Source: Pholiota molesta
Lineage: Eukaryota; Basidiomycota; Agaricomycetes; Agaricales; Strophariaceae
DNA length: 64,000 nucleotides
Direction: 5' to 3'
Assembly: GCA_014925825.1 (NCBI GenBank)
Contig: JACGCK010000049.1
Location: 124,001-188,000 of the forward strand
The notes below the pieces were generated by a model. The model worked only from the letters and a program-made list of their open reading frames with translations. It was not told where the DNA came from and searched no databases. The position numbers were made by a program, and so were the translations under genes. Shown here piece by piece: positions 35,201 to 44,741 of the stretch. Position 1 is the first letter of the stretch. Every line of letters starts with the position of its first letter.

Positions 35201-38200
35201 GGCTTGTCCCTATTCTTCGATGCAGATCTGGACAAGGATGGCGGAGGAACGAGAAATTCCTTGTTAGGAGTGGGTGTTAGCAACCCGTCGCCATTGAGTG
35301 GCACTGAAAGCAGCGATGAGGACGTAGATGCAGAAGCAGAAGCGGGCGTGCTTTTGGTTTTCTTCTTTCGCTTTGGCGATGCTGTCACTGCTGCGAGTAT
35401 GCTGACAGGAAGGTCGACGGCGCCGGCGCCCTCAAGTCCTGTGGTATTGGGGGGTAGAACGGGCGCTTCAGGGCCTCCTGTGGCAATGAGGGCTTGCGCT
35501 GCGGCTGCAGCATGGGATCTGGGTGGCCTCTTTCGTCGACGTTTGCGCTTTGGTTGGTTTGGCTCGTTTTCTAGTGAAAAGATATGAAAGGAATGGTCAT
35601 TTGACCTATGTCAGCTGTTTGATTTGTCATGAAGAATAAGTAGAAGAGAAAAAGGGGAAAAAAAGTAAGATTGAACGCGAAGGGTGGGCGAAGGAAGAAA
35701 GCAAGGGAAAAAAATAAAGAAAAGCAGGGAAAGAGACATACCAACAATATGCTTCCAGTCTTCTTCTCCTTCTACTGTCTCTCCCTCTGCTGCCTCCGCC
35801 TCTCCATCATCTCCAGAACCGGTATCGCGCGAATCCTCCACATCCGCCGTGGAGGAGGCTTCGCGCGTAGCAATATTCCGAGCCCGCTCCCTCTCCACCG
35901 CAATGAAGCTCAGCACGCCGTCCAAAACGCCCAACGACGGCACTGCCTGCTCAAGTAATATACTCTCCATTTCTGGTTCCAAGTGTGAAGTCGGCTCCAC
36001 GCCGCGAACGGTAGAGTTATCGTCCGAGAAACTGGCGTTGTACGGATCCGACGGCGCGCGCCGGTGCGTTTGCGCCCGTGGTGGTATTTGTGACGTCGTT
36101 GCTCTTGCAGCTATGTTGGATGAAGACGTTGAGGGCAGTTCGTCGACTTCAGGAGGGTCGAATGTGGCGGGAAGAGCGTGTAAACCTAGCAAGGAGTATG
36201 GGTATCCGTGTGGATTTGTAGCTGGCTCTGTATGAGCTTGTGCCTGATTTTGGGGGTACGAATATTGAGAGGTTGATGACGAATACGTGGGTTGTGAGAT
36301 ATAAGCATTAGAAGATTGCGTAGGTATAGCAGCACGAGGTGTATAGGGATAAGAAGGTGGTAGAGATGGTTGACTTGTAGATTGCGGCATGAAGTTGTTG
36401 CAGTGGTGTACGAGGCCGAATTTAGTTGGTTAGTTTGGTATTGATATTGGAATTGGGTTGTACAATAGAAGCTTGCATAGGTAAGAATTGTTCTGGTTGC
36501 TGCGACTGTGATTGCTGCGAGGTTTGCAATAGCGATTGATTAGAGTATCCAAAATGTTGTACAAGAGAATTAGTCGTCATATTATTAGTCGTAAGTTGAG
36601 TCGGTGCTTGAGGCCGCGAATCGATAGACGAGAATGGCAGCCTTTGGGGGTAAGAGCGGGTCCAAATGACGTGGTGCCGGACCATGTGAGAATGGGTATC
36701 GAGACCGATAGCGTTCGTCTTCTTCGAGATCAAATTCATCGTCATCTTCATTGTGTGGCTCATGACGGTCCATTCCTTGGGAGTGGCCATGAGCTTGGCT
36801 GTAAGTATTTCCCTGAGTCGATGTTGAAGGCCCAGGACGATCTAGACGAACATCGCGCATCAACACATGAAGCACATTAGAAGAAGAAAAGGAAAGAAAA
36901 CGCACCGTATCCCGCTGCGTATCCTGCTGACGCAGCGGATTGAAGCATTGTAGAATCATTGCGTTCATGTAATGCAATTCGTTCGACTTGGATATCTTCC
37001 TCGTCGTCGTCGACAATGGGGTGAAAGTCTGGCTTTCGCTCTCTCGGTGGATGAAATAGCAGGGTCTCCGAAGGCGGCTGGTCAGGTGTTCCCAAATCGT
37101 CGACGACGATATCTTGTCGCCAGACGTTTGCCAACATTGATCGCCTATTATTGCTAGGAGATACAGGCGGAACTGAGGCGGGTATTGAAAGGGGGGAATA
37201 TGGGTTTGGAAGCGGATGGGGGTTAGGAAGAGGTGAACCGGAGGACGACATCGTCGAGGCGTCGGAACTCAGGACCTGAAGGTGTGATTGTTGTTGTAAA
37301 GTTTGCTGTAGAGTTTGTTGTGGTCGTTGCGTGCCCAAGGAAACAGTGGACTCGAAGACGATGTCGGCATTGACCTTTGGGTTTTTAATCCCATGGATAC
37401 AGAAGCCGATGCGCCACTGCTAGAGTCGGCAGATACGTTCACTGAGGATGATTCCTCTACAACGGGCATCGAAGGCGTCTCGGAAATTTGATAAGAGATT
37501 AAGGAAAAATCTGACGATGACGCGGAGCCGGATGTAGTGTATGATGAATCAGAAATAGTTCGTGGAGGCAAGGGATTGCGACTTCGATTCTGTGGATATA
37601 CGGGCGAAGAACGCGACACAAGAGATGATACCGAAGGAGCAGCTGTAGCTGAAGATAATGAGGCGGTGGTGGGAGTCGGACGAACTTGAGATTGTAATTG
37701 CATGCTAGTCAAACGGGACTCTGATTCTGTATCGCCCGAACTTCGAATTGCTGTAATGGTGAAAGTTCTGTCTCTTGAGGTCTCTGAAGCTTCTAGCTCG
37801 TCCTCTAGATGTTCTGGTTCTCGTGAATCGACGCGGGTGACTTCCGTTGAAGTGGTACAGGCATTGAAACCCGAGATGCCTGATTCTGAAGGAAATGGAT
37901 AGGGCGAAGATTCCACCCGGCCATTGATTCATCAAAGTCCGTTTCAGATTCTATTTCGACCGTCAAGCTTGTCGAAGCCATAGAATTAGGGGTGTATTCG
38001 CCCTCTATTTCATAGCTCTCTCCGTCGTCGTCGTCGTCGTCATTGCTTGGTGTAGGTGTGCCACTGTAGAGATAAGAGCGATCGGCGCATGTGCCCACAC
38101 AGTCGAGCCTCTGGGTGGGCGCTGCTGCTCGGAGGTCGAGTAAAGAAGAAATCGCACTGATGCCACTGACGCGTGTGTTCCTGCTGCGCTCGCTGCGGAG

Positions 38201-38449
38201 TTCACTGCCAGTTAAGCTAGGCTGAAAAGTAGGTGTAGTTGAGCTCGTCGCAGAACGAATTTGCACAGGAATTCTTGGAGGTGGCTGCAGGTGGGTCCAT
38301 TCACGGAGAACTGCATTGAATGCTCCTAGATCTGGTTGTTCGTCCGAGGTCGGCTCGGAATGGGGCTCTGAATTGTTCGATGAAAGAGAGGAAGATGGAG
38401 AGATTGGATGAATATGAACAGAAGGCGAGTCTGAGCTTGTTTCGCTCAT
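32267..38449 (-). CDS. NYN-domain (PIN-like ribonuclease) protein with long disordered regions
   Basis: Large protein whose C-terminal part holds an NYN/LabA-type PIN-like nuclease domain. The domain signatures, in order, are HVFIDHSNILIGLL (first acidic residue), RVVVTSSPLYQPMDAIERLG with YELRVFIRVPD, VDELLQLKLHQAI, STIVLATGDGN and WKVELYAWEDGLS, followed by RAWKREFG, WGRRDLFRVIAMEQF and the stop. The NYN Asp residues are present. The preceding 900 or so residues are low complexity: Ser/Thr/Pro-rich, a poly-Asp tract near 38025, Gln-rich stretches near 37275-37325, acidic blocks and RRRRDRSRRRKGRD-type basic runs around 34760. The ATG at 38449 starts MSETSSDSPSVHIHP. The gene is cut by several introns; a 50-nt intron near 32384-32435 splits LSRAW. 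One-base frame breaks are needed near 37925 and 37330. An RNA-turnover role is inferred from the domain only. Confidence 0.85.
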
Positions 38450-38866
38450 CGTTAGAAACAGTGTCCAAGAACTGCCAAAAAAATAAAGTAGACAGAGTAA
38501 AAGTTGGAGAAAGAGATGAAAGGAACGTGGTGCCTGGTGTCAAATGGCTCAATGATCGTGACCGGACACATCGACAAAGGCGCTCAACGTCTTGACATGT
38601 GACTACTATGTCCTTTTCCTCTCCATCCACCAGCCTCCGCCGTTCTTAGCCATAATGTCCAAGAAAACACGTCTCTAACGTTGCTGAAATCAGCCATTTT
38701 TCGAAGAATGTGATTCTCACTCGATTGGGCCAGTGCTAGCTTCAGGCCTCGGGAAGTGACGCTACAGACGCGCTGAAGCCTATAGTTAAACAGTGCTATT
38801 TGAAACTTCACCTATATTAGGTGAGTTATCGAGAGGATTCTCGCCGGTGTGCCAAATTTCTGACAG
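38450..38866. other. Upstream region of the NYN gene
   Basis: About 400 bases with short open frames only; likely promoter of the NYN gene and 3' region of a possible small gene to its right. Confidence 0.4.
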
Positions 38867-39178
38867 TTAGGCCAAGACGTGCACCAACACGCAAATTTGA
38901 TACCCGACTCGTTGAAGGTGGAAGTAGAGGAGTCCCCGAAGTGGTGGATCATTGCAGCAGGAGGAAGAAGGAGAAAGCAGAAAAGGGTAAAGAGCTCTAG
39001 ATAAGTCGGAAACGTACGTTATTCTCGCTCTCTTAAAGCCCGAATTCGCGCTCACGAATGTCGCGTCTTCTAGCCAACGGGTGCATACACGATCCCCAGC
39101 CATGTCCGAAATTACGCCATTCAGCTCTTTGATGATATGCGTATTGACTTCAACTACTTGAAATTTCTCCAGACTCAT
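38867..39178 (-). CDS. Hypothetical short protein, possibly first exon of a small gene
   Basis: The ATG at 39178 opens MSLEKFQVVEVNTHIIKELN followed by GVISDMAGDRVCTRWLEDATF and SGFKRAR, a protein-like stretch with balanced composition. A candidate donor GTACGT follows at about 39014, after which the open frame turns low quality. I do not recognise the family. It may be a two-exon gene ending before 38600, or a chance frame. Confidence 0.3.
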   Translation of the reverse strand: MSLEKFQVVEVNTHIIKELNGVISDMAGDRVCTRWLEDATFVSANSGFKRARITYVSDLSRALYPFLLSPSSSCCNDPPLRGLLYFHLQRVGYQICVLVHVLA

Positions 39179-39516
39179 ATCTTCTCAAGTTGAGCCAAGA
39201 CCCTTGAACCCTCTCGAATCCAGTGCCTGTAGGAAATGAGGGACTTTTAACTTGAAATAAACGACCCAACAATGTGAGCAATCAGAGTCAAAAATCTATC
39301 GAACAACAGATACAATTACACATATTTTACAGTCACAATGGGTTCATCGCAGACTAAACTATTAGGGGGAAAATGTCCATATAAGAGGTTCTCATCTTTT
39401 GAAATATTCCCAATCTTCGCACTCAAAGCTCCTTGCTGTCGCTCAGCGAAAGTTTCAACGTCGGGGTGGCGCCATAGGACCGTATCGTCTGCTCCGCCCG
39501 TGCTTTGGACTGATAG

Positions 39517-40871
39517 TCAAGGGGATATACTCTTCCATTCCATCCGCATCCAGCCCTCGCTATCTAAGAACCATTGACCATAGTATCTTCCGAATTCGCA
39601 AGGGTCATATCCTCCTGTGCCCATTGTACGAGTTGGCCTTCGCCCTGCGGAAGGGCGACTTCAGACGACCAATCGACTGCGAGGTGAGTGTATGTATCGT
39701 GTTTCCAATTGGCCGAAGTTTAATGGCGAGCTTGGATAGGAATGGTAGCAAGGCAGTGTTGAATTTCGCGATTGTGAAATTTCGGGCCCTTGTTGACGAG
39801 AAGAGGACGAAGCCACATATCGACGGTACCCTAATATACTCCTATCAAGCTTGTGTCGTACTCTTTAAAACTCGGGGAAAGGCTCACAATAATGTTATCA
39901 GGGCGATGACTATAAACTTCCGGATCTTGCTCATGCCTTGGGGTGGCATCAGATCGCCTTCGCCTTTCTCCGCTTCATCTCCTGGTGGTTGTCCTGTATT
40001 GTCTTCCGCCTCCTCTGCAATCGAGATTTTCGAAGCTGCGCTCCGAGGATATGCCTTGGGACATGCGTGTCGAGTTTCCCAGGTGAATGAATGTAGGCCA
40101 TGGTCTTCGTTTATATGTCTCAATTTCTCGGTTTCGGAACAGTACAAGGCAATTTCAGCAGATTGAAGAACACCATCACGTATACCGCCAGTCATGGTCA
40201 ATCGTAAAGGAGGGACTGCTATTTTTATTGCAGACGTTAAGTATGTCGTTCTCTGTTTTGCATGACATTTGCTTACTTCTTTCAGTGTCTTGTTCTTCAA
40301 GTGTCGCAAGGATTCCGTTCCGACTCTCTGTCTCAATTCTTCTTGCAATGGGGAATGATTTGGCGGTAATTTTCATATTGTTGATTTCTCTAGCATCGGA
40401 AACCACCATATCTGAAGCACATTTCCTATGTCAGCGCAATGCACCAAGTGTTCCTGGTTTCAGGAAATAAGCTCACTTGTAAGGCATACCCAAGTATTTC
40501 ATCGCAGTAAGCAGTCTTTCGAAAAACATGAACACTTTATTAGAATTATTCGATATTGCGCTTACCCCGGAAGTCATCGATTCTCGCACGCCGATAGCCA
40601 GTCCTCCCAAGTTCACCTCAAAAAATCTCCTACCAGAACTTGGACCTCTTCTCGATTCTCATCCTCATTCCTATCGTCTACCTCTATTTCTTCCACCAGT
40701 ACTGTCTGTCTAACCAAAGGACAAAGGTCGTACCCATATCCGCCCAGCGTGAGTGCGCAGTTCAGTCGCAAATCGCTATTGGGGATCGTTCGCATAAATG
40801 TCTCAGCCGCATGGCTCTGCGCAGCGAGATGTGATATCAAAGAAAGCGGTGAGCAGGAACGAAGGAGGCAT
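39517..40871 (-). CDS. MRH-domain type I membrane receptor (Atg27 / mannose-6-phosphate-receptor-like)
   Basis: Predicted Golgi/endosome membrane protein with a lumenal mannose-6-phosphate-receptor-homology domain; in yeast, Atg27 supports Atg9 trafficking. The ATG at 40871 gives a signal-like MPPSFLLTAF which, allowing one missing base in the TTTCTTT run, continues LISHLAAQSHAAETFMRTI. The MRH blocks are ALTLGGYGYDLCPLV, an acidic loop ending EEVQVLVGDFL, a block around RIETESRNGILATLEEQDTE, then LTMTGGIRDGVLQSAEIALY and LHSFTWETRHACPKA with the typical W-x-T-x-x-A-C ending. A single helix follows (KFIVIALITLL continued across an intron), then a cytosolic tail ending WMRMEWKSISP and TGA at 39517-39519. 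The family call rests on these motifs from memory; exon borders in the middle are approximate. Confidence 0.65.
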
Positions 40872-42033
40872 GGATGCGGGGAGCAGTGCCATCCTTCTGC
40901 CTTGAGGTTACTTGTAGGCAGCACGGTGGGGACGCTGGAGGTGGAAAGGAAGAGCCTCGAATTAGGCAAGGCTGAGCAAAATGTCGTCCGGATCCGTAGG
41001 AAGACGGATGACGGCGACATATCACGGAGTGCGGTGCTTTCTTTGGGGTGGGTAACCGAGGGGCTGGGATAGTTGGATAGAATCCATTGGAACATCGGTC
41101 ATCCTTGAGGCCTGGGGCTGGAGGAGTATATTTTTGGGATGCACACCACGCACATGTTCTATGATGATTGGTCTGCTGACACTATGTATAATGTAAGTAT
41201 AGCCCCTGCAGAGCTGAGTGAGCTGTGCCTGTGGCACTCAATCTCCAATCTACCGACCAATGACGAGTCTAGATTTGACCTACTTCACTTTAAAATGCAC
41301 CTACCTTGCGTATTTGTTTTGCTGCGGCTCTTAAGAAAACAACGGAATTGATATCATTCATACGTGGCCTTCAAGTCGGATTCACTTCATTTTTTTTCTG
41401 GGCACTAGCATAAGCTTCAACCTCGAGGGTTTCCGATGATGCGCTAGCTACGCTATTGAAATATTGAATAAGGATTGAATGAAATAACAGACTGCGACAT
41501 TGGACAGCATTGGACAAGCTATCATAGTTGTGCCCGGCCTGTGAGCGACCGCGCGTGCCCGGCGCGCCGCTCAAAACCCGACTGCACGACGGCGGATCGC
41601 TACGCGATGTTGAACACGGTTTGCCGCTTTACAAGTCACTAGTCACCTCTTTCCTTGTTATTGTACTGCAAGAATGATGGACGACGTTACGCCAGTGATA
41701 AACGCTTCCCTCAACCTTCCAAGACAATTGGGAGGCTATTTTCGACGCGTGTGTACCTTGTCGCCAATGCTGACTTCCTAGCCAAAAACAATAAGGTGAG
41801 CTGCGTCCGCCCGGACTTCTGCCATTCGTGGAAGATTGGTATCTAATCATGCGTCATATCGCTGCTTTTTGTTCTAGCATGGTATGTATACCGATAGCTC
41901 CAGGAATATGCTACCTCATTTCCTGCCTCGCGCTGCCTATCTGCGCTTTTCAGATTTGACGTTAGGTCTTCCAGCGCTGCCTGTTTCGCTCTACTCGCCA
42001 CCGTTATACTATCAGCATCTCCCTTAATACTTC
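40872..42033. other. Divergent promoter region between the MRH gene and the next plus-strand gene
   Basis: About 1.1 kb. A 36-codon frame at 41675 (MMDDVTPVINASLNLPRQLG) looks protein-like but ends quickly and has no recognisable relatives, so it is left as intergenic. Confidence 0.4.
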
Positions 42034-43374
42034 ATGATGCCTCTTGTTAAAGTACACCCAGTGCCGCCGCCCACGAATAATGAGCTCACCTCTCTACAAC
42101 GCACTCAACTCCTTCGAAAGACCAAGAAGATCGAGCAACTTCTGGGCGCTACACCACATGTTGTCGACACCACTTTTCACTCGACAAGTTCGTGTGTTTT
42201 TCTATTTTCTTAAGGACCTTGTACTTATAAGTTATGGATCACCTCAAGAACCCATTCATATTTCCCTCCCGCACCCTTTATCTGAACAACGACGGAGTCT
42301 TCATGGTCGTCGCTCGTCGCTCGACTCTTCCACTTCCACTTCCTCAACAATGTCCTTACCATCTCAAATCCGACGCTCCTCTTCTACCTCTTCCCAATAC
42401 TACAAGCACAAATTGCATCGCTCGCCATCCAAGCCTCCACCGTTGAGACTTGGCCACGCGATAGCAACGTGCCCGTATTGCGACTTGCCATGGAATCTTT
42501 GACACTCGAAACGATACCCGCCTCTCCTTCTCCAGACCGTTCATCCTTCACGGACACAGACACCAGCTCCCAAAATTCAGATTCGATGAGCTCGCCTACC
42601 ACCTCTGTGGAGGGTTCTCCTAGTTGGGAGCACTTCGATCTCGATGACGGCGAATCTTATCTTCCTTCGCCTCGTGATTCCTTCGTGTTGGAGACGAAAT
42701 TCATCATACCTACCGCAAATAGCCTCCGGAAACAGAAAATGGATAGAATCCGGAAGAAATTGGGAGCAGAGGTTCCTTTGCACCTAGTCTTCCCGAAAGA
42801 TACAGCAGCCGAAAAAATGCCAGGATTATCACCACGCGTCGCACCCTCAAGCTCTACAGAACCGTTCCATTCAAATCTGGATAAAGCATGCCCCCCTCTC
42901 CCGCCGCTGCCCGCAGCACGCCCGAGGAAACAAACCGGCCCAAGGATATCGCACGCGCGCGACTCTATCGCAGACGCTTCCACGATCCACCGCGCGCGCA
43001 GGCAGGTGCAGGCCTCATCCGGCGCCAATCACGCCTTGGGCCATCGAAAGTCGCTCACGGCGTCTATCACCTCGTCTGATTTCCGGCGCGCGCCGCACCG
43101 CCTCTCCTTTATCATCGAGAGCCCGGACGAGCTCGGCGCGGGGTGCGCTGACGATTTTGGGCTCCAAGTGTCCCATGTGAGCGCGGACGCGGATGGGGAT
43201 GTGATGTCAGAGTGGTTTGGTGCCGATATCAAGCTTTGGAGCGCGAGGATAGGCCATGAGGCGCGCAATTCCACCGCTTCTGTGACGTCTGAGCGCAGAA
43301 AGCGGTCGTCGAGTTATCGCAAGCCGCCTCCGCCGATACCTTCGGAATATCTCAACGAAATAACGAAATCATGA
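42034..43374 (+). CDS. Ser/Pro-rich disordered basidiomycete protein
   Basis: Unknown function. The ATG at 42034 (a second ATG follows at 42037) gives MPLVKVHPVPPPTNNELTSL followed by RTQLLRKTKKIEQLLGATP, a conserved-looking N-terminal block. An intron at 42190-42249 leads to KPIHISLPHPLSEQRRSLHG and a Ser-rich linker. A one-base deletion after AAG near 42433 has to be assumed so that VLRLAMESLTLETIPASPSP follows. The C-terminal part is open to TGA at 43372-43374, with PSWEHFDLDDGESYLPSPRD, NSLRKQKMDRIRKKLGAEVP and SYRKPPPPIPSEYLNEI. No enzymatic motif or transmembrane segment. I believe it is a conserved hypothetical of Agaricomycetes, possibly a regulatory or scaffold protein. Confidence 0.75.
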
Positions 43375-43830
43375 TGCATGACTTTGCGACGTGCCGTCTT
43401 TTGTTCTTCTGGAAGGACAAGGCATTGTAACGACAGTGCTATTCTTCCCATTCTTGATGCTAGGGTTTATCTTGACTTTATTTGCCGTTATTCTGCCCTC
43501 TAAATGGGTGATTCTAGTCCAACGTCGCAGATTTCTGTCGAAGACGTGATTCTACCTGTATTTTACAGATCTTACTGTGTATTAGTATACAGACACCATC
43601 GTTGATATGTTGGTTCTTCGATCAATTATCACACAAGCTATCGTGTTTTTACTTGGGTGAATCTCATTGAAACCCCTGCGGTATAAATCTAAACATGATA
43701 ACCAGACAACATTTGGTGTTTGATGAGCACTAAAGAAGTCTCAAAAGTATATACAAGCGCTCACGAAAACGTCGGAATAGCAAAAGATTTCTTTTGTGGC
43801 TGTGTACTTTATCTAAGTCAGGGTAGACAT
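43375..43830. other. 3' flank and spacer before the tRNA
   Basis: About 450 bases of AT-rich sequence between the stop of the Ser/Pro-rich gene and the tRNA. Nothing else seen. Confidence 0.45.
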
Positions 43831-43837
43831 GGCCGTG

Positions 43838-43848
43838 TGGCGAAATGG
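43838..43848 (+). promoter_or_regulatory. Pol III A box inside tRNA-Arg
   Basis: TGGCGAAATGG fits the TRGYNNARNNG consensus. Confidence 0.75.
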
Positions 43849-43890
43849 CATCGCGTCTGACTACGACTCAACGCGAATCAGGAGATTGCA

Positions 43891-43901
43891 GGTTCGACCC
43901 C
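43891..43901 (+). promoter_or_regulatory. Pol III B box inside tRNA-Arg
   Basis: GGTTCGACCCC fits the GGTTCGANNCC consensus exactly. Confidence 0.8.
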
Positions 43902-43912
43902 TGTCTCGGTCA

Positions 43913-44390
43913 TCTTTTTTGACTTTTCAATCTATCTTCAGGAGACTCATAGGGACCTTGATTTTAATTTTTACGGTACCAGATAGGATGCAAGTGGCGG
44001 CTACAAGTAAATTTCTTTATATGTAGGTGTGTATGATTTTTACATACAGAAAGACACATGAAAATTTAACATGGAAATATTGAAAAGGGGAAAGGAAATA
44101 ATGACCGTGAAAGATGAGAGTAACGAATGTTTATGCCGCAAGTGGGAAAAGGGACTCGGACGGAGAAGACAAAATATTTGTCGTTCAGTTTGGGAATGAG
44201 AGAACTTTGCTAGCATCTAAGCATGCGTGGGGTTAGAACATCATTCGTCGGACTGTTGGCTATCAGACTCACTCTATTGCTTAGCATGTTGACGCCTATA
44301 TGATTCACGATTAACTGCATTTGTTATTTTACTTCCATCCTGGGGAAGTGGGTTCCGGTTCCCGCCTCCAGCCAGGCGGGTTAGGAGTAG
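43913..44390. other. Spacer after tRNA-Arg
   Basis: Nearly 500 bases with only short frames. A GC-rich inverted element sits at its right edge near 44360-44385 (CCCGCCTCCAGCCAGGCGGG). Confidence 0.4.
43915..43920 (+). terminator. Pol III T-run terminator
   Basis: Six T residues begin three bases after the tRNA discriminator base, the usual RNA polymerase III stop signal. Confidence 0.8.
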
Positions 44391-44527
44391 GTGGGCTTCT
44401 CGCCTCCATCCTGGTGAGTCTCCTCTCCATCCCGGCCCTGTTGGGGAAGCTTGTTTAGGTTGGGCTTCGCGCTTCCATCCTGGTGGGTCTCGCCGCCAAT
44501 TCGATGGTGTTGCGGCAGCTTCCCTCT
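44390..44527. repeat. Two imperfect 69-nt direct repeats
   Basis: On the minus strand the units start AAGCTGCCGCAACACC and AAGCTTCCCCAACAGG, and both contain GAGACYCACCAGGATGGA. The length is a multiple of three, so the repeat would be kept in any reading frame. A partial third unit (CCCCAGGATGGAAG) follows. Confidence 0.7.
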
Positions 44528-44741
44528 GATAGATAGTAGATGTTTAGCGCCCACCGTGACATGCAGAAAGAACCACCATGACGCACCGCAAGCTGGACAT
44601 TTCCAGCGATCAGTCCACCATTCTAAGAGCGCCCGGTTTGAGTGGGACAATGATCGATTAGATGATAAGACTCACAGTGGGGGCCGCAATGACGATAGAC
44701 AATGCGGAGAAGAGAAAAAGAATTGTACTGGTGAAACGCAT
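44396..44741 (-). CDS. Candidate small secreted protein with tandem-repeat 3' end
   Basis: The ATG at 44741 gives MRFTSTILFLFSALSIVIAA, a textbook signal peptide, on a 66-nt first exon. The donor GTGAGT at 44675 and acceptor TTAG at 44623 define a 53-nt intron. The second exon reads NGGLIAGNVQLAVRHGGSF and stops at 44455 in frame, giving a protein of about 77 residues. In another frame the same exon is open to about 44384 and encodes two 23-residue repeats, KLPQHHRIGGETHQDGSAKP plus three, and KLPQQGRDGEETHQDGGEKP plus three. Since one-base errors are frequent in this window, the repeat frame may be the real one. No homologue recognised and no Lys-Arg processing sites seen. Could be an effector-like secreted protein or chance. 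Confidence 0.45.

Larger units (their letters stand above)
43831..43912 (+). tRNA. tRNA-Arg (anticodon ACG) with a 10-nt intron
   Basis: Cloverleaf found by hand. The acceptor GGCCGTG pairs with CTCGGTC, with one G-U and one U-U pair; A is the discriminator. The D arm is GCGA-AATGGCA-TCGC and is perfectly paired. The anticodon stem TCTGA pairs with TCAGG; its loop CTACGA plus A is interrupted after position 37 by CTCAACGCGA (43867-43876), the canonical eukaryotic tRNA intron site. The variable loop is AGATT; the T arm is GCAGG-TTCGACC-CCTGT. The A box TGGCGAAATGG and B box GGTTCGACCCC are both good matches to the Pol III consensus, and a T run follows. The anticodon reads CGN Arg codons after A34-to-inosine editing. 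Confidence 0.92.

Noticed and set aside
34745..35587. A 280-codon plus-strand open frame rich in Ser and Leu
   Set aside because: It is the complement of the acidic and basic low-complexity part of the NYN gene, which explains its composition.
39399..40166. A 255-codon plus-strand open frame
   Set aside because: It is antisense to the MRH-domain gene, whose minus-strand exons show real motifs; the plus-strand translation has none.
41675..41782. Short frame beginning MMDDVTPVINASLNLPRQLG as a gene or leader exon
   Set aside because: It ends after 35 codons, no partner exon could be joined with confidence, and no relative is known to me.
44390..44527. CRISPR-like direct repeats
   Set aside because: Only two imperfect units without spacers, in a eukaryotic genome; they read as a protein repeat of a length divisible by three.
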